NCBI GenBank assembly: GCA_019671135.1
Contig: JAHRHY010000005.1
Span: 310,001-374,000 of the forward strand
Source of the DNA: Linnemannia hyalina
Lineage: Eukaryota; Mortierellomycota; Mortierellomycetes; Mortierellales; Mortierellaceae
Length of the DNA stretch: 64,000 nucleotides
Direction: 5' to 3'
A model generated the notes under the pieces. It had not been told where the DNA came from and searched no databases. It saw nothing but the letters and a program-made list of their open reading frames with translations. The position numbers and the translations under genes are program-made. Below, piece by piece: positions 46,384 to 57,165 of the stretch. Every line of letters starts with the position of its first letter. The first letter of the stretch is position 1.

Positions 46384-48548
46384 ATGTCAAAGATATTGAA
46401 GTTCGAGGGTCACAATTACTTCCGCCAACGCCTGGTCCTCGCCACCCTCTCGGGAAAGATCTTGAAGATTGAAAAGATTCGCCCCAACGATGCCAACCCT
46501 GGTCTCAGAGGCAAGTATCCTCTATTTCCTCCCTTTTCGTCGTTGCCAACCTAACAATCGAAAGTTGACATCGAGGAAACAACAACAAATATCTGCAAGC
46601 ACTGAGAAAATGCAAAGGGAAACGGTCGTGATTATTAACAAGTGCGCTTTATCTGGCTCAATTGATATCTAGATTATGAGGCTAGTTTTTTGAGATTGTT
46701 GGAGAAGGTCACTAACGGAGCGACGATCGAGATCAGCTACACAGGTACAAAAACAGACCACCCCCGTCTTTTGAGGCTCAGGGAAAGAAGAGGCTGGCGC
46801 AAAGCATAGGGTCGTCAGGAACAGAGGATCGCTATCGCAAGGAGCAACGGAAAATTAGGGAGCACAAGGACCATAAAATCAGAGACTGAAGGACAAGGCC
46901 ACGATCAATTACAACTGAACACTCGCCGACAACAATATCGCACCCTTTCACAGACACCACGTTCATACCTCTATTTCCAGGAGCTGCAAGGAAGAGTCGA
47001 AATGTATTTTTTGCCCGATCGGATTGAAAGAAACTAACAGTCGGACGATATTGTTGAATAGGTACTTCGATTGTGTACAGGCCTGGTGTAATTGTTGGAG
47101 GCAAGGTGTACCATGACTGTGGAACTTCCAGAGCTATCGGATACTTCCTTGAGCCCCTGATTGCCCTTGGCCCCTTCTCCAAGAGCCCCATGAACGCCAC
47201 CTTGAACGGAATCACCAACGACAACGTCGATATTTCCGTAAGTTGTCACATACACTTCAACATTCAAAGATGGGTGGTTATTAGGGCGGATCAATACGCA
47301 GGAATTTTGAGTAAAACAAAGCATTCGGAAACTTGGATACCAAACAACGGATTGGAGAGTAGATAAACAAGGAGAACCTGAATAGCCTGCGGGAGCAATT
47401 CACACAGAGAGGACATGCTATAATCGCGGCGCAATGGCACCTTATCGCATGGTAACTTATCCACTATACTAATCGTTCCATTGCATCATATAATAGGTTG
47501 ATACCATCCGCACAGTGTTGCTCCCACAGTTGAAGAAGTTTGGAATTGAGGATGGGCTAGAGCTGGATGTAAGTCGTCATTGCGATCTGGATCAATGGCT
47601 TGTCTTACTTTTACCATTGTCGCACAGCAGTGAGTACTCGTTATTAATTCCAATATCAAACCATCTTTAGATCCCTGTTCGCGGAGCACCACCAAATGGA
47701 GGTGGAAAGGTCATTTTCAGATGCCCCATCGTCCGGTCCTTGAAGCCCATTCAGTTCACAGACGAGGGTCGCATCAAGAGAATCCGCGGTGTCGCGTAAG
47801 TTATATCAGTCGTACTTACTATGGTCTCTTCCTCGTACTTGGCATATGCATCCTGTGCTGACAATGCCATTTTTTTACCACTCAATGGAACCCTCAAAAT
47901 AGATACTGCACACGTGTGGCGCCACAGTTCTCGAACCGTATGGTGGATTCCTCGAGAGGAATGTTGGACTACGTGAACGATATCAACATTGCAGCAGTAC
48001 ATTACCAAGGCGACAAGTCCGGTCTCTCCCCCGGATTCGCCATTTCATTATTGGCAAAGACTACTACTTCTGCATTCTACTCCGCAGAATTGGCTGGTGG
48101 GCCCGGTCAGGCACCCGAGGATGTGGGGCTGCAGGCGGCGAGGATGTTGTTGTCGGAGATCCGGAAGGGTGGGTGTGTGGATTCAATCTCGCAGACTTTG
48201 GTTCTGTTGATGATGGTTCTCGGACCTAATGATGTTAGCAAAGTCCGTGTTGGCGAGCTTACCCCCTTCACGTAAGTCATTTTTCACTCACTTTTTGCAA
48301 TGTTCTTTTTGTTGTTGAATGATAAGCCAATGGTCTAAGCACTGTTTACTAACCTTCGCCGTACTCTGTTTCAAATATACAATAATAGGATTCAATACCT
48401 CCGCGATTTGCAGGACTTCTTTGGATCGACGTTCAAGATTACACAGGAGACAGATAACGACAAGGTAGTCCTTGGAGCAGCACCCGACACGCTATTGATG
48501 ACTTGCGTCGGTATCGGCTACGTCAACACCAACAAGAAGGCCACATAA
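46384..48548 (+). CDS. RCL1: RNA 3'-terminal phosphate cyclase-like protein
   Basis: Coding join(46384..46510,46673..46744,47062..47237,47497..47568,47671..47795,47903..48271,48389..48548) gives 366 residues, close to yeast Rcl1 (367). Rcl1 pairs with the GTPase Bms1 in the nucleolar small-subunit processome and is needed for pre-rRNA cleavage at A2. The family N-terminus (FEGHNYFRQRLVLATLSGK) and the block YRPGVIVGG are present. So are IPVRGAPPNGGG and CTRVAPQFSNRM, and the terminal LRDLQDFFG segment. As usual for Rcl1, it lacks the catalytic histidine region of true RNA cyclases, so it is not expected to cyclise RNA. Intron 1 has a GC donor (G|GCAAGT) rather than GT; no GT donor there keeps the frame. 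The other five introns are GT-AG. Confidence 0.95.
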
Positions 48549-48667
48549 GCACCAATGCAGCCTTATTTTTGCCCTGTCTGCTGTTATTGTTGTATTGTGC
48601 TAGAGATTTCTTTCTTCTCCTTCTCTTTTTTTTGCTACCATTTGCATTCCCCTTCATCACCTCTCAT

Positions 48668-48673
48668 AATAAA
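48668..48673 (+). terminator. polyadenylation signal AATAAA
   Basis: AATAAA lies 120 bases after the RCL1 stop codon, downstream of a T-rich tract, at a normal distance for 3' end formation. Confidence 0.5.
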
Positions 48674-49455
48674 TTCACTTTTTTTGCATGTTATTACGCT
48701 TGTTGAAAGAACGATTTGAAAGGCGTTCATTTTGCTCATGTCCATTAAGAGACCCATCCAGTGAACGTAGGACAGCTAAATCCATAGCTATTGTCATTGC
48801 CATGGCCATGCTATGCCGCTGTGTCGGAATACTAATGAACCAATGTATCGATGAACATGAAAATCGGCATTGAAATATGGCGACAGGCGAAAGGTGTATC
48901 CTCTGGGATTGAGCCGGCCATTGCTTCTCGCATTCCTCGAAACGATAGCATATGACTACTATCGAAATCGATTCACACGATCCACTACCACCGACTCCCA
49001 TCCAGAGGACGTATTCAGTAAGTGCATCCAAAAAAAAAAAAAATAGCGTATGTTTTTGTCGTTGTCGGTATCGTAGTGCTTCGGGGTCGTAAGAGGGTCG
49101 TTGCGCTGGTAATTGTCGGGCGATGAGCCTAGGGATAGTGTGCTGACGAGCTGAAAGGAAGGTTGCTGTTTGTTGTTGTTGGGTCGAAAACAATACAACA
49201 AGAGCGAGGAGACATGGTTACACTTGTACTGTTTTCCTTCGTCATAAGTGTCGATAAACTAGGAGGCGAGGTCGGACAAGGATGTGGTCCAAAGGTGGAA
49301 GGATGGAGCGGAGGAATAAGGAAGGATTAGTCAGAGGAAAAAATGCCACATATATGTCTAGCGGTAAATATATATACTATTCTGAAACAAATGGAAATGA
49401 TCTCCCGATATGCGTTTAGGTTCCATGGGGCATAATCGCGCCATGGCCGAATACG

Positions 49456-49483
49456 ACATTAGGGTTTTCAAAGCCCCTAATGT
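49456..49483. repeat. inverted repeat with TTAGGG arms
   Basis: ACATTAGGG (49456-49464) and CCCTAATGT (49475-49483) are perfect 9-base arms around the spacer TTTTCAAAGC. It could be a small hairpin, a dimeric factor site or part of a decayed miniature element. No target-site duplication was found. Confidence 0.4.
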
Positions 49484-50746
49484 GGCTGCGTATATTTCGC
49501 ACACGGCCTAGATCATAGTTTTTGATTTACACGGCGCGAAAATGGTCCATTTTACCTCTTTTCTTTTGATGTAACCTACGACGACGCTAAGCTCTCTCTC
49601 TCTCCAGAGACAAAAGGAAAACATGTCCAGGAAGCTAAGGCATGATGGTAACAGGGAAGAACAGTATGAAAAAATGTGCTTGAACATTATCGTTAAAACT
49701 AGATATGAATAATAATGAAGGGTACATGGGAGATGAAAATGCTAAAGGGTAGATGTATTTGTGCATGAGTATCTGAGAAAGGTATAGGAGTTGTCTGTGC
49801 ACAAAAAGGAACACGTTAAACGACTGTTACACAGTCGAATTAGCATAAGGGTATAAAAGACAGAGAGAAAAGGGCCGGAGGAAAACGAGCATGTACTCTT
49901 TCCTAGTCAACAGAATGAAGAATGGAGAAGGGGCTAGAACCATGGCTCTTTGAGGTTGTTGAGGAATGTTGCTTCGCTTTATTTGAGTCCCCGCATATTG
50001 TGCTGTAAAGGTTGTTGACCCCATGTTTTTGTTTCCCACGGGAATCAGAGGGAAAGAGAGAGAGGAAGAGCGAAGGGTTCGTTAATGTCCGATCACATTT
50101 TTTGCGGAGACAAAAAAAAAAAAGAACGAGCGATGTGTGTGCAATGTGCAGCGTGCAGTGTAGATGCACAAGAGTAAGGCGTTCTGGGCTTTGTCGGTGG
50201 ATGTTGAGAGCACCAAAAGCGGCTCGGGACAATAGGGGTGGAAGGAAGGCGTTCGATTGGTGATGGTGGTGTTCATTTATCTCACCACTCGTTGCTTGTT
50301 TGTGAGTGCACACGGCGCAAAGAAATGAAAAGTGTGGTGCCTGAATGACGAATGGACTCTCTGCCCTCTTCTTCCCCCTCAATGGTTGGGATCGACTGCC
50401 AATCTGCGCCATGTGTATGTGCAAGCAGTAAGGATTCGCTTCCTTTTTTCCTTTCCTTCTCTCTTCGCCACCTCTTCTTCTTTTCTTCCTCGATTCACCC
50501 TTCACTCTTCACTCTTCGCTCTCTCTCCTTCCTCTCCATCACTCAGCTCTCATTTCCATTTTTCTTTTTTCTTTCATTCGCTCATTCATTCATTCCGGCC
50601 ATTGTTCCCTTTCACCTTTGGTCATCTGACACAACGACCGTTAATTTCTTACATACTTCTCACAACCCTCGTGTGCCATTCCCCTTTTTCTTTCCACAAC
50701 AACATACCAACCGACACATACTCCCATCCTTCCACAAACCAACAAT

Positions 50747-52444
50747 ATGTCGAATCCAGGATACACAGCAACGCTGCTGATGTCCCCCGGCACAGCCCTC
50801 TTAACAAATGCAGAAATGGCCCAACAACAACAATGGATCCAAATCCATCTTACCAGAAGAATGGTCTCGTGGCATTACCTCCATAATTGTTTCCGTGGTG
50901 GGGTGGTGTTTTGTAATACAGCTCTGATCTCGGAGGATGATATGAGGAGTGCCTGGACTGAGGAGAAGATGTACCGGAGGTAAGCACTTGGAAAGGTTTC
51001 TTTTTTTTTTGGGTGGAGAGGTGTGAGGTTAATAGGAAAGGGAAAATAGAGAGGGATTGAGGTTCCTTTTTTGTCGAAAGGCGTATGTGGACATGTGTGG
51101 GATGGACAAAAAAACAAGACGACTCGATCGACTGACCAACAACAACCTGCCTCCTCCACACAAGAAGTATGAAAACAATGGGCAAAGACAGAGATGGTTG
51201 CATTGAGTCGAATTGAGAGCCCTCTGCCCAAAAGAAAAAACAAATCCAAACCTTGATTATTCTTCCGTCCTACTCATGTGTCCTCTTTTCACTCTGCTGC
51301 ATCTAAACCCGATCTCGCCTCGCCCAACCTTTCTTGCTCAACGCCCTCCACACTCACACTCGCATTCCCCTTCACTTTGACGCGCAATTAGGACGCTACA
51401 GTTCTTTTTCACGGGGACTTCACTGGCGACGATCCTTGAGATCCCCGACACGGCCGATTTCCTAAAGACGCTCATTAATCTCTTGCAAGAATACGATGCC
51501 TTTGGCACCGCCGAAGCTCGCTCCAAATCCGTATGTCCTTCTTCCTCATCTTCTTCCATCTTTGCTTCATTTTTTTTGTCTCTTGATGATCCAGGGTTGG
51601 TGTCACTAACATAAAGTAACATCGCTGTTGTGTGTTTCAAATAGATCTTTTCAAAGGGCAGGAAAACGACGACGGACGGGATGATCATTGATGAACAGGG
51701 CGAATACTCATACCTCGAAGTCCGGCATATCGTACGTCCCCCCTCCCCTCTTCCACCTCCTTCTCCTCACTCCTCTTCCTCCTCACTACTTCCCCAACTC
51801 TTCAATTACACACTAACAAATCCCCAAACCCTTTTCTCTACCTTTTCAATAACACCCGCCTAACATTAGCCATTCGCATTGGACTACACGATCACGGCAT
51901 CGACCTTGTGCGAGATGATGTGTACAGTCTACGAAAAGCTTCGGACTTCATTCATTGCTGAACGGCCTTGGACGCTTTCCATTATTGAATACTTTCAACG
52001 CGCCGATAACCGCATCAAGGTAAAACAAACCCCCACAAACAAACACACGGAAACATTGGCATCATCTTATTGTTACCATGTGCATAAATTGGCATGTGTA
52101 ACAACATATTCACTCGACATAAAAAACACACGATGCCAAGACTTGTACAATCGGCAATGATATCTATGATATCGTCAATCGACAAGGGGACACACACACA
52201 CACACACACAGACATACATGAACACATGAACACAAATGGCTAATCAATCATTCATTCATCGCACGGTTTCCTTATTTTCAATTATCACAAACGAACAAAC
52301 AAATAGAAAATCTTGCAGATGGTGTACAAAGAGTTCGAGGCAATAGCACGGGAGTCGATGTTCAAGGAGCTCAACTACCTCATCGACCCCATGGCTGCTA
52401 TCACGTCCTTATCCCCGCGATACGATCACGATTGGGAGATTTAA
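50747..52444 (+). CDS. hypothetical protein, 248 residues, five exons
   Basis: Coding join(50747..50979,51392..51530,51645..51731,51870..52019,52307..52444); all introns are GT-AG and all junctions keep frame. The start has a good context (ACAATATGT). The product is largely helical and soluble. Segments that look like a conserved core are TLQFFFTGTSLATILEIPD, FLKTLINLLQEYDAFGTAE, EQGEYSYLEVRHIPFALD and MVYKEFEAIARESMFKEL. There is no signal peptide, membrane helix or catalytic motif that I recognise. The exon pattern and evenly hydrophobic helices argue that it is a real protein, and I have the impression of similar uncharacterised proteins in other fungi, without being able to name a family. 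The last intron has two in-frame acceptors 12 bases apart, which would give 248 or 244 residues. Confidence 0.8.
52190..52210. repeat. (AC)10 microsatellite in an intron
   Basis: A perfect AC dinucleotide run lies in the last intron of the 248-residue protein gene. Confidence 0.9.
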
Positions 52445-52868
52445 TTTTCCTCTCGATCATGTATATAGAAAAGGAAACACAATAATTAGCATTTGTGTTA
52501 TTTTGGGTGCTTTGACCCATGGTTTAGATTGTTGTATTATTTGGATATATTTTTTTTGGGGGGGGGAGGTGGGAGAGAGGTGTTTATCTACGAAAACTAC
52601 AATGGGGAAGAAAACTTAGAATGGGAAATGAGTGTGTGTATGTGCAGGGGGGAGGATGAAAGTGGTCAACATATGGTACATATTTTTTGTGAGTGGAGGA
52701 TTTTTTGTGAAAGAATGGGATGGTGCATGAAAAAAAAAAGGAAAAGCAAAGGAAAGAAAATTCAAAAAGAAAAAGGTTGCCGATATATGGGGGGGAGGGG
52801 GGGAGAACGTGAAACGGAAATGTAAAGTATATGTGCGCAATGAAGGCTGGGTGGGCTACAGAAGGTCT
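52445..52868. other. convergent 3' intergenic region
   Basis: This lies between the ends of the 248-residue protein gene and the CxxC protein gene. It is G/A-rich on the plus strand with short G and A runs. No supported gene. Confidence 0.6.
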
Positions 52869-55800
52869 TCAGACTTCCTGGAACCAAGTGCCAGCCTTGC
52901 ATCGCTTGCAAGTTCCACCGGGCTTGGGCATGACAGACAAGCTACCGACAGCAGGAACCACAGGAGCAGGGGCAGGAGCAGAAGAGGAAGAAGCCTCATC
53001 TGTAGCAGGAGCAGGGGTAATAGGCTCAGGGTTCCAGACAGGGACGTAGAAGCATTGAGTGCAACGGAGTCCATGACGGCGGTACTGTGTTCGGCAAGAA
53101 GAGCAAAGAATCGCGGTGCGACCCCACGTCTTGGGGTTCAAATTAATCTCGCCGCTCTGACGCGCCTGCTTCCAGAGTTCTTGGTCCATATCCGTGACAT
53201 CAAGGCGGCAAGACGAGCAATCCTGATCATACATGACTTCGGCGCTGGTACCAGCCGCTGCAGAAGCAGAGGTCGAGCCTCCATCCTGATGATCAGTATC
53301 AACATCCGAGCCATCATAGTTCCTGACTCGGGGCTTGCGGAGGGTTCGGCCAGACAATAGCTTGGACGACTTTGGAATGTTGCTGTTGGGCGCCATCATC
53401 TTTTTCGAAGTTTCATTCGCAAGCTCCTGTTTCGATTGCCGATTCGCTTGCTGTTGCTGTTCATCCACCAGCTGTGTCTGCTGATGATCCTGCTGGCTGT
53501 CGGTGTTAGTGACCGAATTAACGACGGCAGAGGCTTTCTTCTTGGCGATCGACTGCCGACGCTTGGCTTCAATCATCTCCAGCGCAGACTCGAAAAAGTT
53601 GGTCTTGGCGTCGGTCGGGATGGTGGTCGAGAACGATCTAGCCCGCGCGCGAGTCTTGCTGACGGGAGTAGTAACTGGCGATTCTGTTCCTGTATCCTGG
53701 TGAGTGGGATCGGTGTGCTGAGGATTGCGTGTCGAGGCTCTGGTGGGTGTCGCTGGAGGGGTCCTAGACAAGCTCGTTCCCAGGTGCGCATGGTGGTGAA
53801 GCGAAGACGAACCGAGGTCGGCCTTGGCGGCGGGCGTCACCTGTCGAGAGTGTGGAGGAGAAGGTGGTTTGGCTGCACCCCGCTTGGAGGAAGTCTTGCT
53901 ATTGCTGCCTTCGGTCTCACTATCGGTGTATCCTCGAAGCAAGGCTGATCGATCGTCCATGTCAACATCCTCCTTGATTCTGGGTTGCTCCATGTCAATA
54001 TCCAAGTCGTAGTCTCCCTCGGTGGTAGCCTCAGAAACTCCTCGACTCTGGCTATCACGACGCCTCTGCTGCTCGCGCTTCTTCTGTCGCTTCTCCTTGA
54101 GGATTCGCTCAATGTCGTCATAGCCCTCGACCAGATCAGTTGCTCCAGCTCGAGATGGTCGTCCTCCCTCCGTCTGATGAGTAGTCCGGCTCCGTGTTGC
54201 CCGGGATCCTGTAGCTCGCTGTGCTGATGCTCGTGATGGAGGAGTAGCAGTAGCACGGGGAGGAGGTGTGGTGACTGGCACGCTCCTTCTCTTCTTGGGG
54301 GCGTCACCACTTGGTCCTGAAGACTCCTTTGCCACAGCAGCAGTCGAGGACTTTTGCTTTGGCCTGTGCGCCACTTCATCAGCCTCGCCATCCGACTGGA
54401 TCTCCTCATCGGCCTCCTGCTGGGCCGCAGCTGCAACTGCTTGGTGGCGGGCGACCGTCTCCTGGACCACCGCCTCCAGCTGCTCAAAGTCCTGACCGTT
54501 CTTTCCAACAACCTTGTTCATTTGACAGTCCCGAGTTGAAAAGTTGTCCCAAGAAAGAGGTAGCGTTGCCCTGGCAGCGACAACGTCCGAAAGCAGCATG
54601 GCCAGTCCTGCGGCCGAGGGTGCATAGGGTGCCCAGATATTGGCGGACGAACTGGACCGGCTTCGCAGTTTGGTTGGGGTGTGGAAGCTGACATTGTGTC
54701 CACTGCCAAGGCTTCCATTCCGATTGTGATGCTGATAGGGATGGTATCGTGCGGCGTTGATGTTGTTATTGTTAGGTGCAGCGTGAAGAGCGACTGTGTG
54801 GGGCGAAGATTCCTGATAATCCTGGAGGTATGGATCGTCGTAAGAAGCAGATTCGTCTGGAATGTAGAGGGAGGCATAACCAGGTCGGCTGGATTTGATC
54901 GACTGCCGGACCTTGGTCAGATCCTGATTTGCCTGCAGCTGAGAAGCGTCGTCCTCTTGCTGCTGGTCCATGCTTATGCCCACATCGGTACTATGATCCT
55001 TTCCGAGAGACACATCCTTAGTCGTAGTTGACTGGTAATCATCGATGTTCTTGAGGATCTCGACCTGTAGATGCTTATCCAAGTCGGGCTGGATTCTGAA
55101 GGTGATACCGGGAATCCGTTTGATGACGGAGGGGTGGACAGGAATGGCCTGTTTGCGTTTGTTGCGCATTGGCAGCGTCGATAATTCAGAGTGTTGTTGT
55201 TGTTGAGGTGGTGTCGGCAAGGATGTGTGGTTATTGCTGTTGTTGTTTGTGCAAGGGGAAGTGAAAGAATAAGACGAGGACGAGGTCATAGTCGATGACG
55301 TTGGGAAAACGGTGGTAGTGGTGGTGGCGGCAAGAGTCGAGGGGAGGGGACCGACTACGCCGAAAGCGGTATCGGAGGAGGGGTTGAGGCGGGGCGAGGG
55401 AGTCAAGGGAAGGATGGGAGAGGAGGAAAGAGATCTATCAGCGGGATGGGAAGAGTGGGAAGAATGATGACCATGGGCATCAAGAAGAGGCGGGGAATGG
55501 GGAGGGTGAGGATGATCGGATGCCGACAAACTCAATCTTGAATCCACCATCTGCGCCCCACTTGCCCCTGTGCCCTCGTGAGAACTTGTCGCATTCGTCG
55601 TGTTCGTACGGCTGCTGTAGAGACTGCCGACGGAACTTTGCCGAGACCGTCCGCCGCTTCTGCTTGCTGCCATGACATGGTCAATTGACGACCTGCGCTC
55701 TAGACCCACAAGCGAATATCCCGCAGCAGCAAACCGCCCATGCCGCGGCTGGAATGCCTGCGCTAAGGCTTGCACAGACAGATTACTCGTTACTGCTGCT

Positions 55801-56195
55801 GTTGGTAGACCACCCGGTGGAGGTGTAGTTGTCGCCGTCGTCGGTGTGCTCGACGCTGCTCTGGTTACTGCCTTGTGATTCTTGCCAAGCTTCTTGCTCC
55901 GCTTCTCCTCTTGCGCCACGCGCTGACGCTCTGACCGAACCCTCCGCTCCTCAGCCTTGCGCTCATTCGCGATCTGCTCCCGCTTGTCGAGCTCGACCTG
56001 GAAGGTATCCGCCAGCCGCTCGTTCTCGCCGTAGCTGTCCAGAATGCGCCGGAAGGCCTTCTGAGCTGCGGCCTCGCCTCTCTCTGGATGTGGAGACTCT
56101 GGCAGGTGGTAAGTGATGTTGGTGATCGGATAGCTGTACTCGGAGCGATCTGCAGGCATGTCCATGCTGTAGACCTTGGATAACTGACTTGCCAT
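52869..56195 (-). CDS. large nuclear-type protein with four CxxC zinc pairs
   Basis: A single exon encodes 1,108 residues, starting MASQLSKVYSMDMPADRSEY. The N-terminal 120 residues are charged and helical (REQIANERKAEERRVRSERQ). A non-repetitive patch lies mid-protein (APSAAGLAMLLSDVVAARA to CQMNKVVGKNGQDFEQLE). The rest is Ser/Thr/Pro/Gln-rich with many basic and acidic clusters that could act in nuclear import. At the C-terminus four CxxC pairs sit at 993/996, 1031/1034, 1045/1048 and 1096/1099. The second and third form C-x2-C-x10-C-x2-C with W following. The context TWGRTAILCSSCRTQYRRHG recalls a GATA-type finger, whose core is W-R ... LC-N-x-C, but with different first spacing. It may be a chromatin or transcription factor. 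The specific identity is unknown. Confidence 0.8.
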   Translation of the reverse strand: MASQLSKVYSMDMPADRSEYSYPITNITYHLPESPHPERGEAAAQKAFRRILDSYGENERLADTFQVELDKREQIANERKAEERRVRSERQRVAQEEKRSKKLGKNHKAVTRAASSTPTTATTTPPPGGLPTAAVTSNLSVQALAQAFQPRHGRFAAAGYSLVGLERRSSIDHVMAASRSGGRSRQSSVGSLYSSRTNTTNATSSHEGTGASGAQMVDSRLSLSASDHPHPPHSPPLLDAHGHHSSHSSHPADRSLSSSPILPLTPSPRLNPSSDTAFGVVGPLPSTLAATTTTTVFPTSSTMTSSSSYSFTSPCTNNNSNNHTSLPTPPQQQQHSELSTLPMRNKRKQAIPVHPSVIKRIPGITFRIQPDLDKHLQVEILKNIDDYQSTTTKDVSLGKDHSTDVGISMDQQQEDDASQLQANQDLTKVRQSIKSSRPGYASLYIPDESASYDDPYLQDYQESSPHTVALHAAPNNNNINAARYHPYQHHNRNGSLGSGHNVSFHTPTKLRSRSSSSANIWAPYAPSAAGLAMLLSDVVAARATLPLSWDNFSTRDCQMNKVVGKNGQDFEQLEAVVQETVARHQAVAAAAQQEADEEIQSDGEADEVAHRPKQKSSTAAVAKESSGPSGDAPKKRRSVPVTTPPPRATATPPSRASAQRATGSRATRSRTTHQTEGGRPSRAGATDLVEGYDDIERILKEKRQKKREQQRRRDSQSRGVSEATTEGDYDLDIDMEQPRIKEDVDMDDRSALLRGYTDSETEGSNSKTSSKRGAAKPPSPPHSRQVTPAAKADLGSSSLHHHAHLGTSLSRTPPATPTRASTRNPQHTDPTHQDTGTESPVTTPVSKTRARARSFSTTIPTDAKTNFFESALEMIEAKRRQSIAKKKASAVVNSVTNTDSQQDHQQTQLVDEQQQQANRQSKQELANETSKKMMAPNSNIPKSSKLLSGRTLRKPRVRNYDGSDVDTDHQDGGSTSASAAAGTSAEVMYDQDCSSCRLDVTDMDQELWKQARQSGEINLNPKTWGRTAILCSSCRTQYRRHGLRCTQCFYVPVWNPEPITPAPATDEASSSSAPAPAPVVPAVGSLSVMPKPGGTCKRCKAGTWFQEV

Positions 56196-56608
56196 CGTAT
56201 AGTTGTGTGTTGTGTGTTTTTGATGGGTCTATGAGAACTAGAAGTGGTAGGAGAGCAGGAGAACTAAGGGAATGATGACAAAGACACGGCATATGAAAAA
56301 AGAAAAAGGGTCGGTTAGTAGTTGTGGTTTAGATGACGGATAGGATGAGCAGGCATTAGCTCAGGGTTAGCCTTTCTATAACGAATGCGTCCTGTGTTGG
56401 TCAAGGCGGCGAGGAGGGAAAGTTATTCTTTGTGTCTGCGGAAGGGTGTCAGGAAAGGGATCATCCATTTTTTGGGTGGTGTTGTCGACTTGCTTTTTGG
56501 CTGTTAATGATGTTGCCGCCTTTTTTTTCTTCTTTCTTTGTGCTTTGTTTTGAGAGCCGGGTTCGATTTGTTTAAGGAGAGGGGACAAGAATGAGGCCTG
56601 CTGCCAGG

Positions 56609-56632
56609 AAAAAAAAAAAAAAAAAAAAAAAA
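56609..56632. repeat. poly-A run, 24 bases
   Basis: Unbroken A24 about 410 bases upstream of the CxxC protein start (T24 on that gene's strand). Its true length may vary with sequencing. Confidence 0.9.
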
Positions 56633-56957
56633 GGATATGACGAGCCAATCTTATCTCCGCAAACCAAACCAAAAGGCCTGTCCGCTCATCGGGAACGAAA
56701 ATGCTGTTACTGATCGTGATCCCATGAACAGATCGCAAAGTACTGACTGTCTGTGTGGCCTGTCATCCAGGTGACAGTACAACCTGAACTGAGGTATCGA
56801 AAAAAATAGGGGCGCATGTGCATGTCCTGTGAACTGCCTGCGAAGGGCATTCTCCTTCAATCCAGCTGGCAGATACACAGCAACCATGGTGATGATAGGA
56901 ACAGGGCGAGTGCCACTTACCGAAAACAAAAGAGGTGAAAGAAAAGATCTCCTTTTC

Positions 56958-56976
56958 TGTGTGTGTGTGTGTGTGT
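56958..56976. repeat. (GT)n microsatellite
   Basis: About nine perfect TG dinucleotide units in non-coding sequence. Confidence 0.9.
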
Positions 56977-57136
56977 TGAAATGTGGATGAGTGGATGTGA
57001 AAGTAGTGCGCTATATATCGTTCAAGAAGGAAAAGAAAGAAGCTGTTGGTCAGTCGAGATGTCGAATGCTAAGCAGAGGCAGAAGATGCTAGAACTAAAA
57101 TTGCACCCTTGTGCCTCCTGTATAGTCGTATTGTGC

Positions 57137-57165
57137 TTGTTTGTTTGTTTGTTTGTTTGTTTGTT
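57137..57165. repeat. (TTTG)7 microsatellite
   Basis: Seven tandem TTTG units followed by TTGTTG in non-coding sequence. Confidence 0.9.

Larger units (their letters stand above)
48549..50746. other. intergenic, no supported gene
   Basis: It holds the RCL1 3' region on the left and, from about 50430, the pyrimidine-rich leader of the 248-residue protein gene. The middle part (49350-49560) has more even base composition and a 9-base inverted repeat listed separately. A TATA-like GTATAAAAG is at about 49852. No coding exon is supported. Confidence 0.5.

Noticed and set aside
48675..49193. Minus-strand frame of 172 codons with a polyQ start
   Set aside because: It begins at TTG, not ATG, has an F run from a homopolymer, and overlaps the RCL1 3' region; no domain.
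49458..49464. Telomere-like TTAGGG
   Set aside because: A single copy on each arm of an inverted repeat, not a tandem array.
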